A DNA stretch of 64,000 bases from Chaunax sp. Z400 (lineage: Eukaryota > Chordata > Actinopteri > Lophiiformes > Chaunacidae), in assembly GCA_037577475.1 (NCBI GenBank), contig CM075189.1:33518179-33582178 (forward strand), given 5' to 3'. Of this stretch, positions 13,526-25,870 are shown piece after piece. The position numbers were made by a program, and so were the translations under genes. The first letter of the stretch is position 1. Each line of letters opens with the position of its first letter. Below the pieces are notes generated by a model, which made no database searches, was not told the DNA's origin, and worked only from the letters and a program-made list of their open reading frames with translations.

Positions 13526-13530
13526 AGAAG
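13487..13530. repeat. GA microsatellite
   Basis: Nearly perfect GA run followed by GAAA variants, within a purine-rich zone extending to about 13560. Confidence 0.9.
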
Positions 13531-14475
13531 GGAGATCAAAGAAGTAGAAGAAAATCACGTTTGTTTCCTGTTGAGATGCAGCGAGAAGAAGGGGAGGCCT
13601 CGGTGTGAGCTGCAGAGAGAGTCTGCTCTCGCATCCACCCATTCATCCATCCATCAGTGGTGCTGTAGCCGCTGTGAGGTCACTCAGAACAAAAGAGCTG
13701 CGGGATGCTCTGGTTCACATAATCCCCAAGACAAATGACAGGGGAAGACAGCGAGGGTCGGAAAAAAAGTTTGGAGGAGGTAGAGGAGTGGATGCAGGAT
13801 GTCAAGTGTAAGAAACAAGGGAAGGACGTGTGAGTAATGTCACGAGCAAGAGAGAAACCACTGAAGAAGAAAATAAAAAGGAGAATGAGGACAGATCCTG
13901 AAGAAAAGAAAAAGTTCAAGAAAAGTGAACAATCCCAGAAAAGAGCTGCAGAGACAGCGACAGCAGGCTAATCTGTTTTGTTTGTCAATCAGGGTTTTCA
14001 AAGCAGTCACATCATCTTTCTCCTCCTATCAAATGTTCTCCTCTGCTGCTTTAATCCACCCAGCCCTGCCAGGATGCCTTATTCTCCTAATCCGACAAAA
14101 ACTAACAATCCCTGCCTGAAGGAGGTCTGAACAGTTCAGTGAAAGCCTTGTGTTTCTCTGCTAGAATGTATTACATATGCACAAACATAATGCATGCATG
14201 CACGCACACACACACTCACACAAAACGTAATGCCTTGCCGAGATCATGCACAGCTGTAATCCTAAAACATTTGTCTTAAAGGAAACTAAAGTTAAGGGAT
14301 GAGGTTGTAATTGTACTTTTCGTGGTCTGACATCAGTTTTCTATCTGTATGTAAACATCCTGGTTCATTTTTATTTACCATCATCAGTGAAGTGGGTTGA
14401 ATACATACTGCATGTGTGTCACTTGGCTGTGCAAAGACAAACTCACAGCTCAGCTGTTTCTCTTGGTGTGAACAA
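13531..14475. other. Non-coding, purine-rich then mixed sequence
   Basis: Purine-rich to about 13960, then ordinary sequence with a short CA run near 14205. No gene seen. Confidence 0.5.
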
Positions 14476-14898
14476 TGTCTTGGTTTGGGGTTTTAGTTTG
14501 GTCAGCTTGTTTTAATTTCTAATTTCTTTCCTTATACTTCCTGGTTTACGTTCCACGTTCTTTGTTTGGTTTCATTCCCAACTCTGTGATTCCCTTGCTT
14601 AGTGTCACCATCTCTTATCAGCTTTCTGTGTATGCAGTCCTTGTTCTCCCTCCTGGGTTTGCCACCTCGTCTCCTTACCTCTTTGTCAAACGATCCATCC
14701 TGTGCTTGTGTTTTTTGGATTTGTTGTTTTGTGTCAGTGACTCTGCTTGGATTTCCTTAGTTTCATGGATTGATCCTCGTCTGACAGTAAATCTCGTAAA
14801 CCTTGTGTTCAGTAAATGAGCTCACTGCACCTGCTGAGCCTCTGTTGTCTGCATCTGGGTCCAAATTCGCTCTGTGTTCTAATTGCACAAGCATGACA
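14476..14898 (+). mobile_element. Probable solo LTR (same broad family as the 44.3 and 55.9 kb LTRs)
   Basis: Begins TGTCTTGG and ends GCATGACA, giving imperfect inverted TG...CA termini. It has the same T-rich body and near-terminal 'GTCTGCATCTGGGTCC' motif as the LTR at 44277-44724. The flanking 5-mers AACAA and CATAA do not match well, so the borders or the TSD have decayed or my ends are slightly off. No internal gag or pol sequence is adjacent. Confidence 0.55.
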
Positions 14899-16488
14899 CA
14901 TAAACCAATTAAATCCCTCAAAATAACTCCTCTTTTTTTAAGAACAGCTGTCTAAGCAGAAACCCAGCAGAAGCTTTATAAAACAGATGTTTGCCTCGGT
15001 GCGCCATGGTATGAAACTTCAAGACACCAACTGATGAAAACAGAGCACCACACCACAGTCCATTTTTATTGTGGTGTCGGCTGCTCCAGTAAGGCAGACA
15101 AAGGCAGTGTGAGGCAAACTGTATTTGTATGCAAATACAGTGGAAGCGATACTAATATTAAAGATATTTCGGTTCATTTAAAGGTCCAAGTGAGCCATGA
15201 CAATGATTCAGCATGCATAATAGAATGGCTTAGGATGTGGGACACATGCAGCTGTTGATGCTATTTACTGCACTCTTGCTAACATGTTTTGATCAGTTGC
15301 TTACTTCACTAAAACCAATAATGTAGATCATCCTATGACTCATAACGGTAATGACAGCCTTTTGAAAGTGGAGGGCATTGAGTTTGTGGAGAACGTCTAT
15401 CAGAGGAGGTGATCGTCTGAATTAATGACTCCAGAGAGACTTATTGGATTTTTAAATTCAATGCTTTGGTGTTTGCAGGGATTCAAGAAGAAATAGACTA
15501 TAGACAGATTTATGTAAGCCGAAGAATTCTTGTCATTGTTGCTGATGTCATTGAGGCTTTTATTGTTATAAGTGTAACCAGGAAGTGGTGAAGGTGATAC
15601 GAGTTATTGTAATATTCATTATGTTTATAACTTATCTCTATATTACATAATGTGTTATTGTATATCTATTGAGTGACATGCTGATATAGCATCCTTGACT
15701 ATCATATGTCTATATAAGGAATCACTGCCTTCCACTCAGGTTTACACCTCTTTCCAGTCACGCCCTGAAGAAGACCCTTAAACCTCATTTTGAGACACTG
15801 TGAGATTTTTACTTTGATATGCCCTAATTAATAAAGGCATTTCACTAAATCCTTGGCTCGATGCTGGTGTGCCTGAAAAAGCTGAGAGGCTTTTCTTTGT
15901 CTTAAATAGTTTTTTTTTTCCCAACCCTTATACCAAGTTTCATTAAAATATGGTATTTTATGCATAGTAGACGGAAATGGTGAAAAAATAAATCTCACAA
16001 TGTTATATGAAGTGAAAAGAAGAAGTTTGTGGATGTGCCTATTTATCTCAATCCACTCCAGATTTTAATTGGGTCTTCTTCATGACCACCTCTTAATTAT
16101 TTTTTTTCTGTAAACAGTGAGACAGACAAATGACTAAAATCAAACATATACCAAGAAAAACATAGCCTCAATGGCAGACATTTATATCAAAATATTAAAA
16201 TGAAATAAAAATAAAAAATAAAAATATGAAATATCTCCTTATTTTGTGAAGCAACAATTATTAATGGTCAATTCCACATGTTGTTAAAGACTTCATCGTA
16301 TGGGTACCACTGTTGTAATTTCCTCCATGATGGGTTTTAATTTAAAAAGTCAGTGAGTTATCTCCTTGATCATTATCTCCTTGATCTCATCTAACAGTGC
16401 ATGTACACATGTTCAAGCTTGGGTACCTTGGGGTGTGCTCTAATGCTGTAGCTTAGTGGGTACTGTGAAGAGATGAAGGAATAACTTC
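14899..16488. other. Non-coding; possible retroelement 3' tail at about 15757-15850
   Basis: Most of the stretch is featureless. Around 15757-15850 a 'CCTGAAGAAGACCC' motif is followed by 'AATAAAGGCATTTCACT', which resembles a recurrent vertebrate retroelement tail. The assignment is weak. Confidence 0.35.
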
Positions 16489-16852
16489 AGCACGGTGGCA
16501 CAGTGGGTAGCACTGTTGCCTCACAGCAAGAAGGTTCTGGGTTCAAATCCACCAGAGGACCTGGGACTCTTCTGTGTGGAGTCTCCATGTTCTCCCCGTG
16601 TCTGTGTGGGTTCTCTCCATGTTCTCCCCTTATCTGTGTGGGTTCTCTCCGGGTTCTCCAGCTTCCTCCCACCACCAAAAACATGCAGTAGAGGTGAACT
16701 GGTGACTCTAAATTGACCATGAGTGTGAATGGTTGTTTGTCTGTCTGTGTGGTCCTGTGATGAACCGGTGACTCATGCCCACAGTCAGCTGGGATAGGCT
16801 CCAGCCCCCCCCCATGACCCTACTAAGGATAAGTGGTTACAGAAAATGAATG
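16489..16852 (+). mobile_element. tRNA-derived SINE, near full length, with TSD
   Basis: The head has an A-box-like TGGCACAGTGG (16496-16506) and a perfect B box GGTTCAAATCC (16540-16550), spaced 44 bp as in tRNA genes. The body carries the widespread fish repeat with two 'GTGTGGGTTCTCTCC' segments and a 'CAGCTGGGATAGGCTCCAG' segment. It is flanked by AACTTC at 16483-16488 and 16853-16858, a plausible 6-bp TSD. Overlapping frames in this interval are translations of the SINE. Confidence 0.75.
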
Positions 16853-18732
16853 AACTTCTTTTCAAATGCATTTGAGATCTACTTTCTGGAGATTTGGATT
16901 GTGCTGTTAGAGCTGTATGAAGTCATTTCAGTTCAGTTACTTATTTTACATTTTAAAACTAGTCCCCATCTGCTGTAATTGTTGCGCAGATTGATGCAAC
17001 GCCGTTTTCCTGTGAAGCTCCAGAAACATTTTCTGCTGTGAAACTTCACCCGACTTTCCATCGGCATTGGGTTGACTAGATAATGACTGTGATTTTATTT
17101 TTTTTGGTGAACTGTTCTTTTCATTTGAAGAACATCAGCTTCCCTGGTCCGCTCAGCTCTCGATGAGGTGACCCTAACCTCGCTGTCACTGATCACCCTT
17201 TAATTAAGTCTTATACTGCGCTTATTCAGCCTTTCTATGCAGCATGTGCGTAACGCTGAGCTGCAAAGGCTGTAACGTTGTGAATGCAGAATGGATGCAG
17301 GATGTGATGGATACCACTGTATGCTGTATGCTGCATGGAAATGACGATGGGAGCACAGTTCAGGGGGTGAAGGCATAGTCAGAGGTAGCCTGTGGGGGAG
17401 CTCTAATGAGACTTCATTCTTAGAATGCTAATCATTGTCTAAACAGTGCAGCTGCCATTAGCTGCAATGATATTTTAAGGATACTGTATATTATGAAATT
17501 GCTGGCGTGGCTCTTTTCTCCCGGTGTGTGAGTAAAGAATCAGAGCTGCTCAATTAAACACATAAGCTCGAATGGACTATTGACATTTGTAGTAAGTGAG
17601 TAGAAGAAACTTCATAGAAAAACCCTCATCAGCAGGTAAAAAAAAGGACCAAAGGAAGCTTGGCTGAGACCCCCCCCCCCCCCAACTCTCTCAGCTCTTT
17701 AACAGATGTGGAATCGAGATTAATAACCTCACTTTATAATCAGGCCAGGTGTGGTCACCTCTATTTCAGGGTCCTTTAATTAGGTGTCGAGCTGGAATCG
17801 AGGAAGGAAGAGACCGAGGCTCTTATCAGCAAATCCAAAGATAACTTATCTCTCTCGCTTTTTTCCTCTCCTCTCTCCTGCTGACTTTCTCCTTAGTTTC
17901 TCCTCCTCAAAGGTATTATTCTCCAAAGGCTCTGCCTCCAGAACCTTTTAATAATCCCAAAGCAATTTACAGGGACTTAAGCTCAGCTCATCTCCAGGTG
18001 CAGCTCCTCACCGAGCCAATAACAATAGCAGTAAGCCCCTGATTCCCTCAACTTCAAGTATTGATTTTACAGCGAGGCTAATAGGGGCGGAGGGGTCATC
18101 TCTGTGCTATTTTTTGGGACGTCTTCTTTGCTCTGTATGTAATTGACTGCACCGCGATCGATTAAGGCGACACGCTGCAGGGCTGATACGTTCAACTAAT
18201 GGAAGAAAAAGAAAAAAAAAGGAAAGCACATTTAAGTTGGAAAACTTTCATGCACATGAAATGTGTTCACATGCAATTACTTATAGCCAATAATTGCTAC
18301 AGTGACACATGAAGAGTAGGGATGAGCTACTACACCATTATCTGTATCCACACAGACTGGGTTCACAGAGCAGTCTCGAGAATTAGCCTCAGATCAATGC
18401 TTCTGATCACATGAGTAAGTTCATTTTTTACTGAGCTTTTAATAGACTTGAATGAATAATCTTTGATCAGTTTCTGTGATAATGCAATGAGGATTTTCCG
18501 TCATCATTTGACCCGCATGAGTCTTGTACTTGTAAAAAGTACATTTTCTGTCCCAGATAACTGTTTCTGTGGAATACTCACACATCCTTATAATAATTAG
18601 GGATCTTTTTTCTACATTATCAATAAAAGACCAACCTTTAGACTTGGGAAACACTGCCTAGAGTAACAAATCTGAAATAAGTCAGGATTTGCTTCTCAGC
18701 CATTAGGCTGATATGCTTTTTCTGAAAGGTCA
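16853..18732. other. Non-coding; possible conserved regulatory DNA around 17.4-18.2 kb
   Basis: A 14-base C run sits at about 17670-17683. The flanks (17400-17580, 17740-18170) have few simple repeats, several ATTA cores and GATAA-like motifs, and little transposon character. They could be developmental enhancers. This is an impression from texture only. Confidence 0.35.
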
Positions 18733-18897
18733 TTAGCTAAGAGGCTAAAGAAAAAAGGTAAGAAGCTAAGGAAAAAGGTAAGAAGCTAAGAGGCTAAGGA
18801 AAAAAGGTAAGTAGCTAAGGAAAAAGGTAAAAAGCCAAGAGGCTAAAGAAAAAGGTAAGAAGCTAAGGAAAAGGGAAAGAGGCTGGGGAATATAAAT
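18733..18897 (+). repeat. Minisatellite, 49-bp higher-order period
   Basis: Three copies of a roughly 49-bp unit, each made of a 29-bp and a 20-bp subunit built on GCTAAGG-AAAAAGGTAAGAA. The third copy is more diverged and ends in a GGCTGGGG variant. Each subunit contains GGTAAG. Confidence 0.85.
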
Positions 18898-20454
18898 CCA
18901 TTGTCAATAAATCTGTTTGTACTTCTGTTCCAGTGTAAGTTGACCTACAGAAGGAGACATTACATACATAGATCATATATATGTGTGTGTGTATAGTGAA
19001 CACTGAACTAAGAATTAGGTTCTAAACTGAATTGTTTTATTCTACAGATAAATGCTAAAGGCATCAGTCAGTCAGTCATGTCAGGGTGTGATGTTTTGCT
19101 GCTTGTGTTAAAAAGGGTAATGATTGTATTTTATAGGAATTATGACCCTCTTATTCATCTGTACGACCCTTTGAGGCTTTAATGGAACCATAATGTTCAT
19201 GAGATCAACTGAAAATGTTAGAGTCCAGTCATGGCTTTAAAACAGTACCTTTTACTCCACACATTAAATCACTCCCCAAAGTGGTGTCATTACATTATCA
19301 AAGGCTTAAAACAGTCTATGGCTTGAAAAGAAAATGTCCACAAAGAGTTCTCCATCTTTTCTTTCATCTTTTTTTTTTTCATATTCTCCTTACCTGCATC
19401 GATACGTTATGGATCAGGTGATGGTGTGTATCACATGCACATAAGGTTGAAAACTAAAACACCAAAGTGAGATCTGGAAAGCTATCATTTTATCCACCAT
19501 CTCAACCCATGGCAGGGAAATGCTTGCAGTGTCCAGTTCATTTCCACAGTGAACCTCCAGGAAGGTGTGCTGGCAAGTAATTTCAGTGGTATCAGCAGTG
19601 TGTTGGATGCACTGCATTGTGGCTAAAGACAATAAAAAAAAAAGAAGTTTTTACCAGTCAAGTACTGGAGGAATGCACAGAACTCCCAGTTCTGAGTTAA
19701 ACATCACTGAAACTAAGAAAAATGTCAGTCAGCATTCATCCTTTTTTTTTTTAGTGCTGCCATAAAAGAAGCAACAACTCTTTACTAGTGACTGTTTTGG
19801 TTTGTTCTATTTCCAGGAAAGAGCCCCTGCACTGCAGTCCATAGTCCAACACTGACAAAGCTCACCCTCCCTCCGATACTTTACTTTTTTTTATGTTATC
19901 AACAACAGCTGTTAACAACCAGCCACAACTGAAACATTACAAGTGTTACAGACTCACTCAGCAGTGTGTGACAAAGCGTATAGCTTTATGCAGTCGGCCT
20001 GCAGGGGGTGACTGACTGACACTTTTTTTCCCCCTTGGGGCTTCCATAGCTTTATGCGCTTGCTGCTGAGACTGCTCACTTCTACACACCTGAGTACCTG
20101 ACTCACCTTGACTCTGATTCCAGCTCTCTCTCACACACACATTGGCCTCACCCTTATGCCTTACATGCCAAACTGCTGCTCATATGGCAAACAACACCAG
20201 GAGATTCCACCTGGGGGCTTCGGGGTTTGCCAAATTCATTTATGTACCAGAGTCAGCTGCTGGCCGGTGGATACTTCTTCCTGCTGCCTGTGGAGTTTGG
20301 TTGATAGCTAGACAACACTGAGTGTCTGATTGTGTTGATAACTTCAAACACTTTTAATGTCTGCAGGCCATTTATTTGAGTGTATCATGACACTTACGTT
20401 TATGGCTAAATTAATTCATTGTAATTTATTTGCCAACATGATCAATATATGCAG
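18898..20454. other. Non-coding stretch, nothing assigned
   Basis: No supported gene or element. Two short poly(T) runs occur near 19370 and 19743. Confidence 0.5.
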
Positions 20455-20636
20455 CCAGGGTCTGTGTTTACGGGTCTTTTCACATGACGTCGTTCCGGCC
20501 AATCAAGCATTCTGTGATGATGAAATGACGCACGATGTTGCGCGCAATGCATCATTGGACAATGAGCCCGGGACAGGAGCGTGAGGTGACTGTGGAGAGG
20601 CGAAGAGGAGGAGGACATCTGTGTCCAAAAGTAAGT
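20455..20636 (+). promoter_or_regulatory. Promoter-like block with CRE, CCAAT boxes and a downstream splice-donor match
   Basis: In about 180 bp there are roughly a dozen CpGs, a CRE-like TGACGTCG (about 20486), a direct CCAAT box (about 20499), an inverted CCAAT (ATTGG, about 20554) and a GC-rich CCCGGGAC stretch. A purine-rich segment then ends in a match to the donor consensus (AAAAGTAAGT, about 20627-20636). This order fits a small CpG-island promoter with a non-coding first exon. No TATA box is obvious and no downstream exon was recognised. It could instead be part of an unrecognised repeat. Confidence 0.35.
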
Positions 20637-22727
20637 CGAAACCAAGCTTACGGAAATTAATGGGAAAACAACCCTAATTTTACTGTGTGGCTACAGTATG
20701 AGCAGAATTAGCTGTTTGTATTCAGCCAATCAAAGTACAGAAAACGTCACATAATAAATCCCGGCCAAGTTCCTCATTTATGACCTGTGTCTTTTTTAGT
20801 AATAATTTAGGCAGTTTTATTGATGTTTTTCCAAGAGTGGTCGTTTTTATAATGTTTAAGACGCACAGAATCAAAAAATATATGTATCAGGTGACCCATG
20901 TGTTTAGTTTGGACTCTGTAATGACTCAGAGAAGACCATGTTTGATTGACAGTCTGAGTAGTTCAGTGGGGCGAAGCTCAGCCTGTACTCCACACAGGGA
21001 GAGAAAGTAAAACCGTGACATATACAGTACAGCAGTGGTAGGTTATTGAAGGATACAGCGCTGAGCTCAGACAGGAATCAGGAGGAAATTCGACATATGA
21101 AGATATTCCTCAAAATACGCTAATTTTAAGCGCCGGGTATACGATCATTCTTCATCTGCCATCTGGCAGCGCCGGTCCAGACCCAGGCGTGCCAGTCAGG
21201 AGAGGCAGCACTTGAACCTCTTGACACCTCTTTTCAGCTTAAAATGTCCTCAGTCATCAATGTTTGATCCTGTTTTGCTGACTGTTGACTAAACTCATGA
21301 GATTCTAAGTTTCTGTATCTCTGCACTAGTGCTATCCTCATCTGTGGTTGTCCATCCATAGTCATTCATCACTTCTGAGATCTGAACGTTTCAAAATATG
21401 ACTGAATGTCCAGGAAATTATACGACATCTAGAATATTTTTTTTGGGGGGGGGGGGGTTTGGTACAGAATATCTCTGATACTGTCAGACAGCAAGATTTA
21501 AACTTTGAAGAAGAGGATAATAGTGTCATTCCAGCAGTTGGACAGTTTCTCTGTCTCTAAATGTAGAGTAGCAACAAGGATATGGTGTAATTGCCATCCT
21601 GCTAAGTCCTTAAGCTCCTACCTGACTTTCATCAGCACAATCAGTATCACCAATATGACAGCGATTAAGATTGTTCAGAGTGTGCCAATGGCAGAGTGCA
21701 GTGTTTGATTTAGTATCCGTGCACTGATATTACTGTGAGGCTCGCTGGCTAACAGAGCCACTGAAGCATATTAATGATTATCGCCCTGATAGAGGGTAAG
21801 GATACTTTTTTATCTTAACTGTGAGTCACTCTGTTGGACCTCCAAATTATGTCTCCAGCCAATCAATTAAATTCCTGTCATCGTCAAAAGTTCATTTGGC
21901 CAAAGCGATGTCTCGGCTGTCAAATATGCTTTTATGATACAGTCAGGAGTATTGGCAATGGATTCTGGGAGTCCTCAGGGCTTCTGGACTCCTGTCCTTT
22001 TTTTATTTTTCATGCAGATAACAGAGCGTGGAAAATGGTGGCAAAAACAGTGACGTAAAAGAAAGGGATGGGGAGAATCAGAGAAAAGGGGAAAAAAAGA
22101 TGAAAAATGTCAATTAGAACCACAAGGACACTTTGGACGCTGAATGTGGTGAGTCTTTGAAGACTGGGCGGTGATGGGGAGGTGGAGGAAGAGCGTAACA
22201 GCATCATGAAAGAACTAGAGGAGCAGAGAGAGTCATATTTAAAAAGACAGGAGCAACATGATTGGCTGACAATGAAGGCGATAACAGCTGATAACAATTG
22301 ATGGCCCTAAATGGTGATAGCAGGACAATAAGAGAGTGTGAGGTGTGAACAGAACAGCATGAGAAATCAAGTATAACCTGAGTGTGCAAAGGTTTAGAGT
22401 TCCTGACTGAACCTACGCTACAGCTTCATTTATTAAGGATCAGTGAGTACATTATAATCTGTATCTGTTCAACCAACTACATCATTCATCTGTACACACA
22501 GGGGATGTGGTTTAATCCAGAAGTGGGTGGTAATAAAACCAGAAGTTGATATTTTAGGTCTGATCACAAGAGTAAGACAATTATTTACAGAACACATTCT
22601 TTATACATTGGAATTAATTGGTGAATCAGTGAACACAGAACACACACAGATAAAATGAAGAAGTTTTACAGGAAATATAACGTTCTTTTTTGTTTGTATA
22701 TACAGTATATATATTTTTTTAACTCTT
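20637..22727. other. Non-coding stretch, nothing assigned
   Basis: Contains a G homopolymer near 21445-21457. Frames here show no domains. Confidence 0.5.
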
Positions 22728-22790
22728 TTAACCCTCCTGTTGTGTTAGTTTCTTGTGAACTAGTTTGGTGTTCCGGGTCAAAAATGGCCG
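22728..22790 (+). mobile_element. piggyBac-type terminal sequence
   Basis: 'TTAACCCTCCTGTTGTGTT' followed by a GGGTCAAAA motif matches the end of common fish piggyBac-derived non-autonomous elements, including the TTAA target. I did not find the opposite end (AGGGTTAA) nearby, so the internal extent is unknown and the element may be truncated. Confidence 0.5.
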
Positions 22791-24423
22791 CTCCATTCTA
22801 GCTTATTATGAATCCATAATAATACATATCTTATCACCTAATGTTGTGTTCAAGTTCTTGTGAACCTTCCATTTTGCTATGTATGGCCTTAGGGCTGATG
22901 TTTCTCTCTCAGATCAAGATCTTTTACTACCTACTGAATGCAGTTTGTTTTGTGGGGAGGGGACTATATCTTTTCATTTGTGCAGAACAAAAACATAATG
23001 TTAATAGAAACTTTAAGCTGATGTCACATTTCCAATGATTCCTGCTTCTGGGCTGCCATTGCTGAGGTCAACAACGTGTAAACAATAGCGAGTGTCAGCG
23101 ATAAGAAAAATGGTATAGTAAGAGCAATAGCATGCCTCAGTCAACAAAACTTGTGAAATTACACTGTGCGGACACCATTAGAGTCAATTGTGAGAGCCAG
23201 ATATCATGAAAAGATAAGTTTAGTCTCTTTCTGGAGAAAAGAGAGTCAACTGCAGACTTGACCCCACATCACATAGAGTACGTCCCCCAGCAGTGAATCC
23301 AAGGCCAAACCAGGAAATGACAAAGTCGTGTCAGAACTGCCTCCAAACAAGGACATTATTTCACCTTCCAAAAGGCAAAATGTAGACAAACAACTAATCC
23401 GTCTGTCAGGTTCCCTAAGTATGTATTCATATGTAACCGTTATTAGATTGTTTACTAAAAAATAAGAAGAACTCCTGGTTTTGTGCTTCTGGGTTTTTTA
23501 GGTTTTGAATGGTGACATATTGGTTGTTGTTAGTAAACTTTACGGTGTATTTAATTAATTTGTTGTATATTCTGATGAACTGAAATCTGTCAAATTTCTA
23601 GATTTGATCAGAAAAAAACCCAAAAAACTCAATGATGCTCAAAATGAATTCATACCTGTTATGAAATGATCAGAACTGATCAGAAGTATGTTGGGACAGT
23701 GGGAAAGACTTTGGTCTAAGATCAACAATCATCATCACTTATGACTCACTAGAGGTGTGTGGTGGTGTCTGTGTGTCCCTGTTTTTTCCCCCGACTATTA
23801 TGCTGTGTTGGGGACATTTGTGGGCATCCGTTTTGGGTTGTGGGCTTGTAGCCCCCAGGCAATAAGAGTGTGCAGGCTGTGAAGTCAGACGATTGGCTAA
23901 AAACTTAACAATCAGGTAACATTGCCGTCTCTGTCTCTCTCTGCTCTGTCTGTGTCACAGATGTATTAATAGCTGCAGGGGTGTGTGTGTGTGTTTGATG
24001 TGCACTTTGCCTGAATTCACACAATAGACAGCAACGTGGCACATTCCTGCAGGATTGTGTGGAGGTATTTGTGTTTTAGAAGGTAAACGCCATCAAACAA
24101 TTCAAAGAAAGGGATAACCTTTTCCTCCAATAAACTGTTTTGTTGTCTCAAACACTGCTTGTGAAATCGTGCACTCTTTTTACGGCAATGTACACAGAGT
24201 TAGGGAGCCTGGGTTAACAAAGAGAGTTGACAACCACCTAAATATAAATAGATTGAAGCGCAAAGCAAAACGAATAAGTTTAAAATGTTAAATAAAAAAA
24301 AAGATTAAAGACAAAAAGGTACCTAAGCAAGCACATTTAAAATATGACAATATGATTAAAATTCCATCAAATAGTCGAATCAAGTGAACATATGGAAGTA
24401 GAAATAAAAATACTGAAATGATA
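22791..24423. other. Non-coding, possibly the body of the piggyBac-type element in its first part
   Basis: No intact frame. A Cys/Lys-rich reading near 23280-23400 is faintly reminiscent of a piggyBac C-terminal finger, but it is too weak to call. Confidence 0.35.
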
Positions 24424-24477
24424 AGCAGCACATAATCCACCAACCATCCACTGATGGTTGGTGGATTATGTGCTGCT
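24424..24477. repeat. Perfect inverted repeat, 25-bp arms, 4-nt loop
   Basis: Arms at 24424-24448 and 24453-24477 are exact reverse complements, separated by CACT. As RNA or cruciform DNA this forms a long uninterrupted hairpin. The loop is too short for a normal microRNA precursor. No transposon flanks were recognised. Confidence 0.9.
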
Positions 24478-25344
24478 GCATACTGGCCACCTGTGGTGCA
24501 GCTATAAAATGAGCAGCATATCGCAGCGTTTACAGTGATGTCACAAAGACAGGATGTTTATGCTGCTGCTTATGCTTGTTAAGCAAATATATCCTCACAC
24601 ATGCAAGGCCCTGATGAAGACCCTGAGTCATCCCTGTTGTGTGGAAAAACAAAATGTATTCCAGAGTTTATCTGAAGTCAATTTGGTGCTTTGACAGTCA
24701 GAGTTAGAAAAACATCCTCTGGAGATATTCCAAACTTACAACTGAACGTTTTGTGTAGCAACGTATCCACCAAAGCTGAGCAATAAAACCCCATCTGGGT
24801 AAACATCCAGAGTGGATCCTGCAATAAAAAGACTAACCTTAGAAGATAGATGCACAGCCATGTGGCTTGACAAATGTGAACTCCCCTGTAATGAGTTGTG
24901 CTGTCAGAATCTCTATCATAAGACAGACCATAAGCAATAACAAGAAGCACTGGTGTTAAAAGGATAATGAGAACCCGGCACTGAACTGTGTGGCTGTGTT
25001 CGCTGAAAAGCTGAGTCACATGTTTTGATGGAATAGAGAGAGACAGGACTTCAGCTGGTGGGGCAGTAACAGTCACAATTTATAAAGCTCTCATTGCCAG
25101 ACTAAAATAACGGCAACAAGCAAACAAACATGTGTTTCCATGTTCACTGTAATGGTTTGGCTTTTGGAGCAGGTTTCAGATCCCTCTAAGTTGAGTCTCT
25201 TTGACCATTAAGAGCTGAAGTTGGAAGAAGAATGTAGTCGTATATATACATATATATATAGAGTTTTTTAATTATTTGTAGAATTATTTTTTTTTAAATT
25301 GGTTTTAGAGCTGTGACACAGCTGATAGTTTAACTAGAATGATA
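24478..25344. other. Non-coding stretch
   Basis: Includes a 132-codon minus-strand frame (24678-25076) without any recognised domain, and an AT run near 25245. Nothing else seen. Confidence 0.45.
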
Positions 25345-25870
25345 TTCTGTATAGTTCATACCTCCACCAAGGCAGAACAGTCACACACATCAGTTCTGAC
25401 CCATGCCCCACCCCTCCACAACGTTTTGTGGATATTTGTTCAGTAGTTTTTGAGGAGTTAGGGTGTTTGTCCACATTTTCCCTATTTAATAGTTAGAGAA
25501 AAAACAACAACTAGGATTCGTCCCTTTATCACATTCCACACTAATATTTATTGAGATCTTTCCTGGCCCATGTCCTTTCTTCCACCCAGTTTTGTGGAAA
25601 ATCTAAAATCTTTTAATTTTTTTAATCCTACTTACAAACAAATAGACATGTCTGCTTATCTGTTTGACAGTTTTATAACCTCCACCAAGGAGGATATGTC
25701 TCCACCGGCATCTGGTGGCTTGTTTGTTTGTCTCTCTGTCAACAGGATTATGCAAATATTTACTTGCTACATTTTTATAGTTTTTGTTTTGACAGCTGGG
25801 CATGTTTCAGGAAAAATCCCATTACATTTGGAGTGGATTTAGCAAATTTTTCTCACTTTGTTTTAACATT
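25345..25870 (+). repeat. Two tandem-oriented pieces of an abundant fish dispersed repeat
   Basis: 'CCTCCACCAAGG' occurs at about 25362 and again at about 25680. The second is followed by the TTTGTTTGTCTGT, 'AACAGGATTATGCAAA' and 'GGAGTGGATTTAGC' segments typical of a very common teleost repeat. Related pieces occur at 29.2 kb (minus), 35.0 kb and 54.4 kb. Confidence 0.55.

Noticed and set aside
16487..16720. Frames of 60-77 codons on both strands
   Set aside because: Well-known artefact frames inside the tRNA-derived SINE.
24678..25076. 132-codon minus-strand frame with hydrophobic stretches
   Set aside because: No recognisable domain, no splice or promoter context, and composition like the surrounding non-coding DNA.
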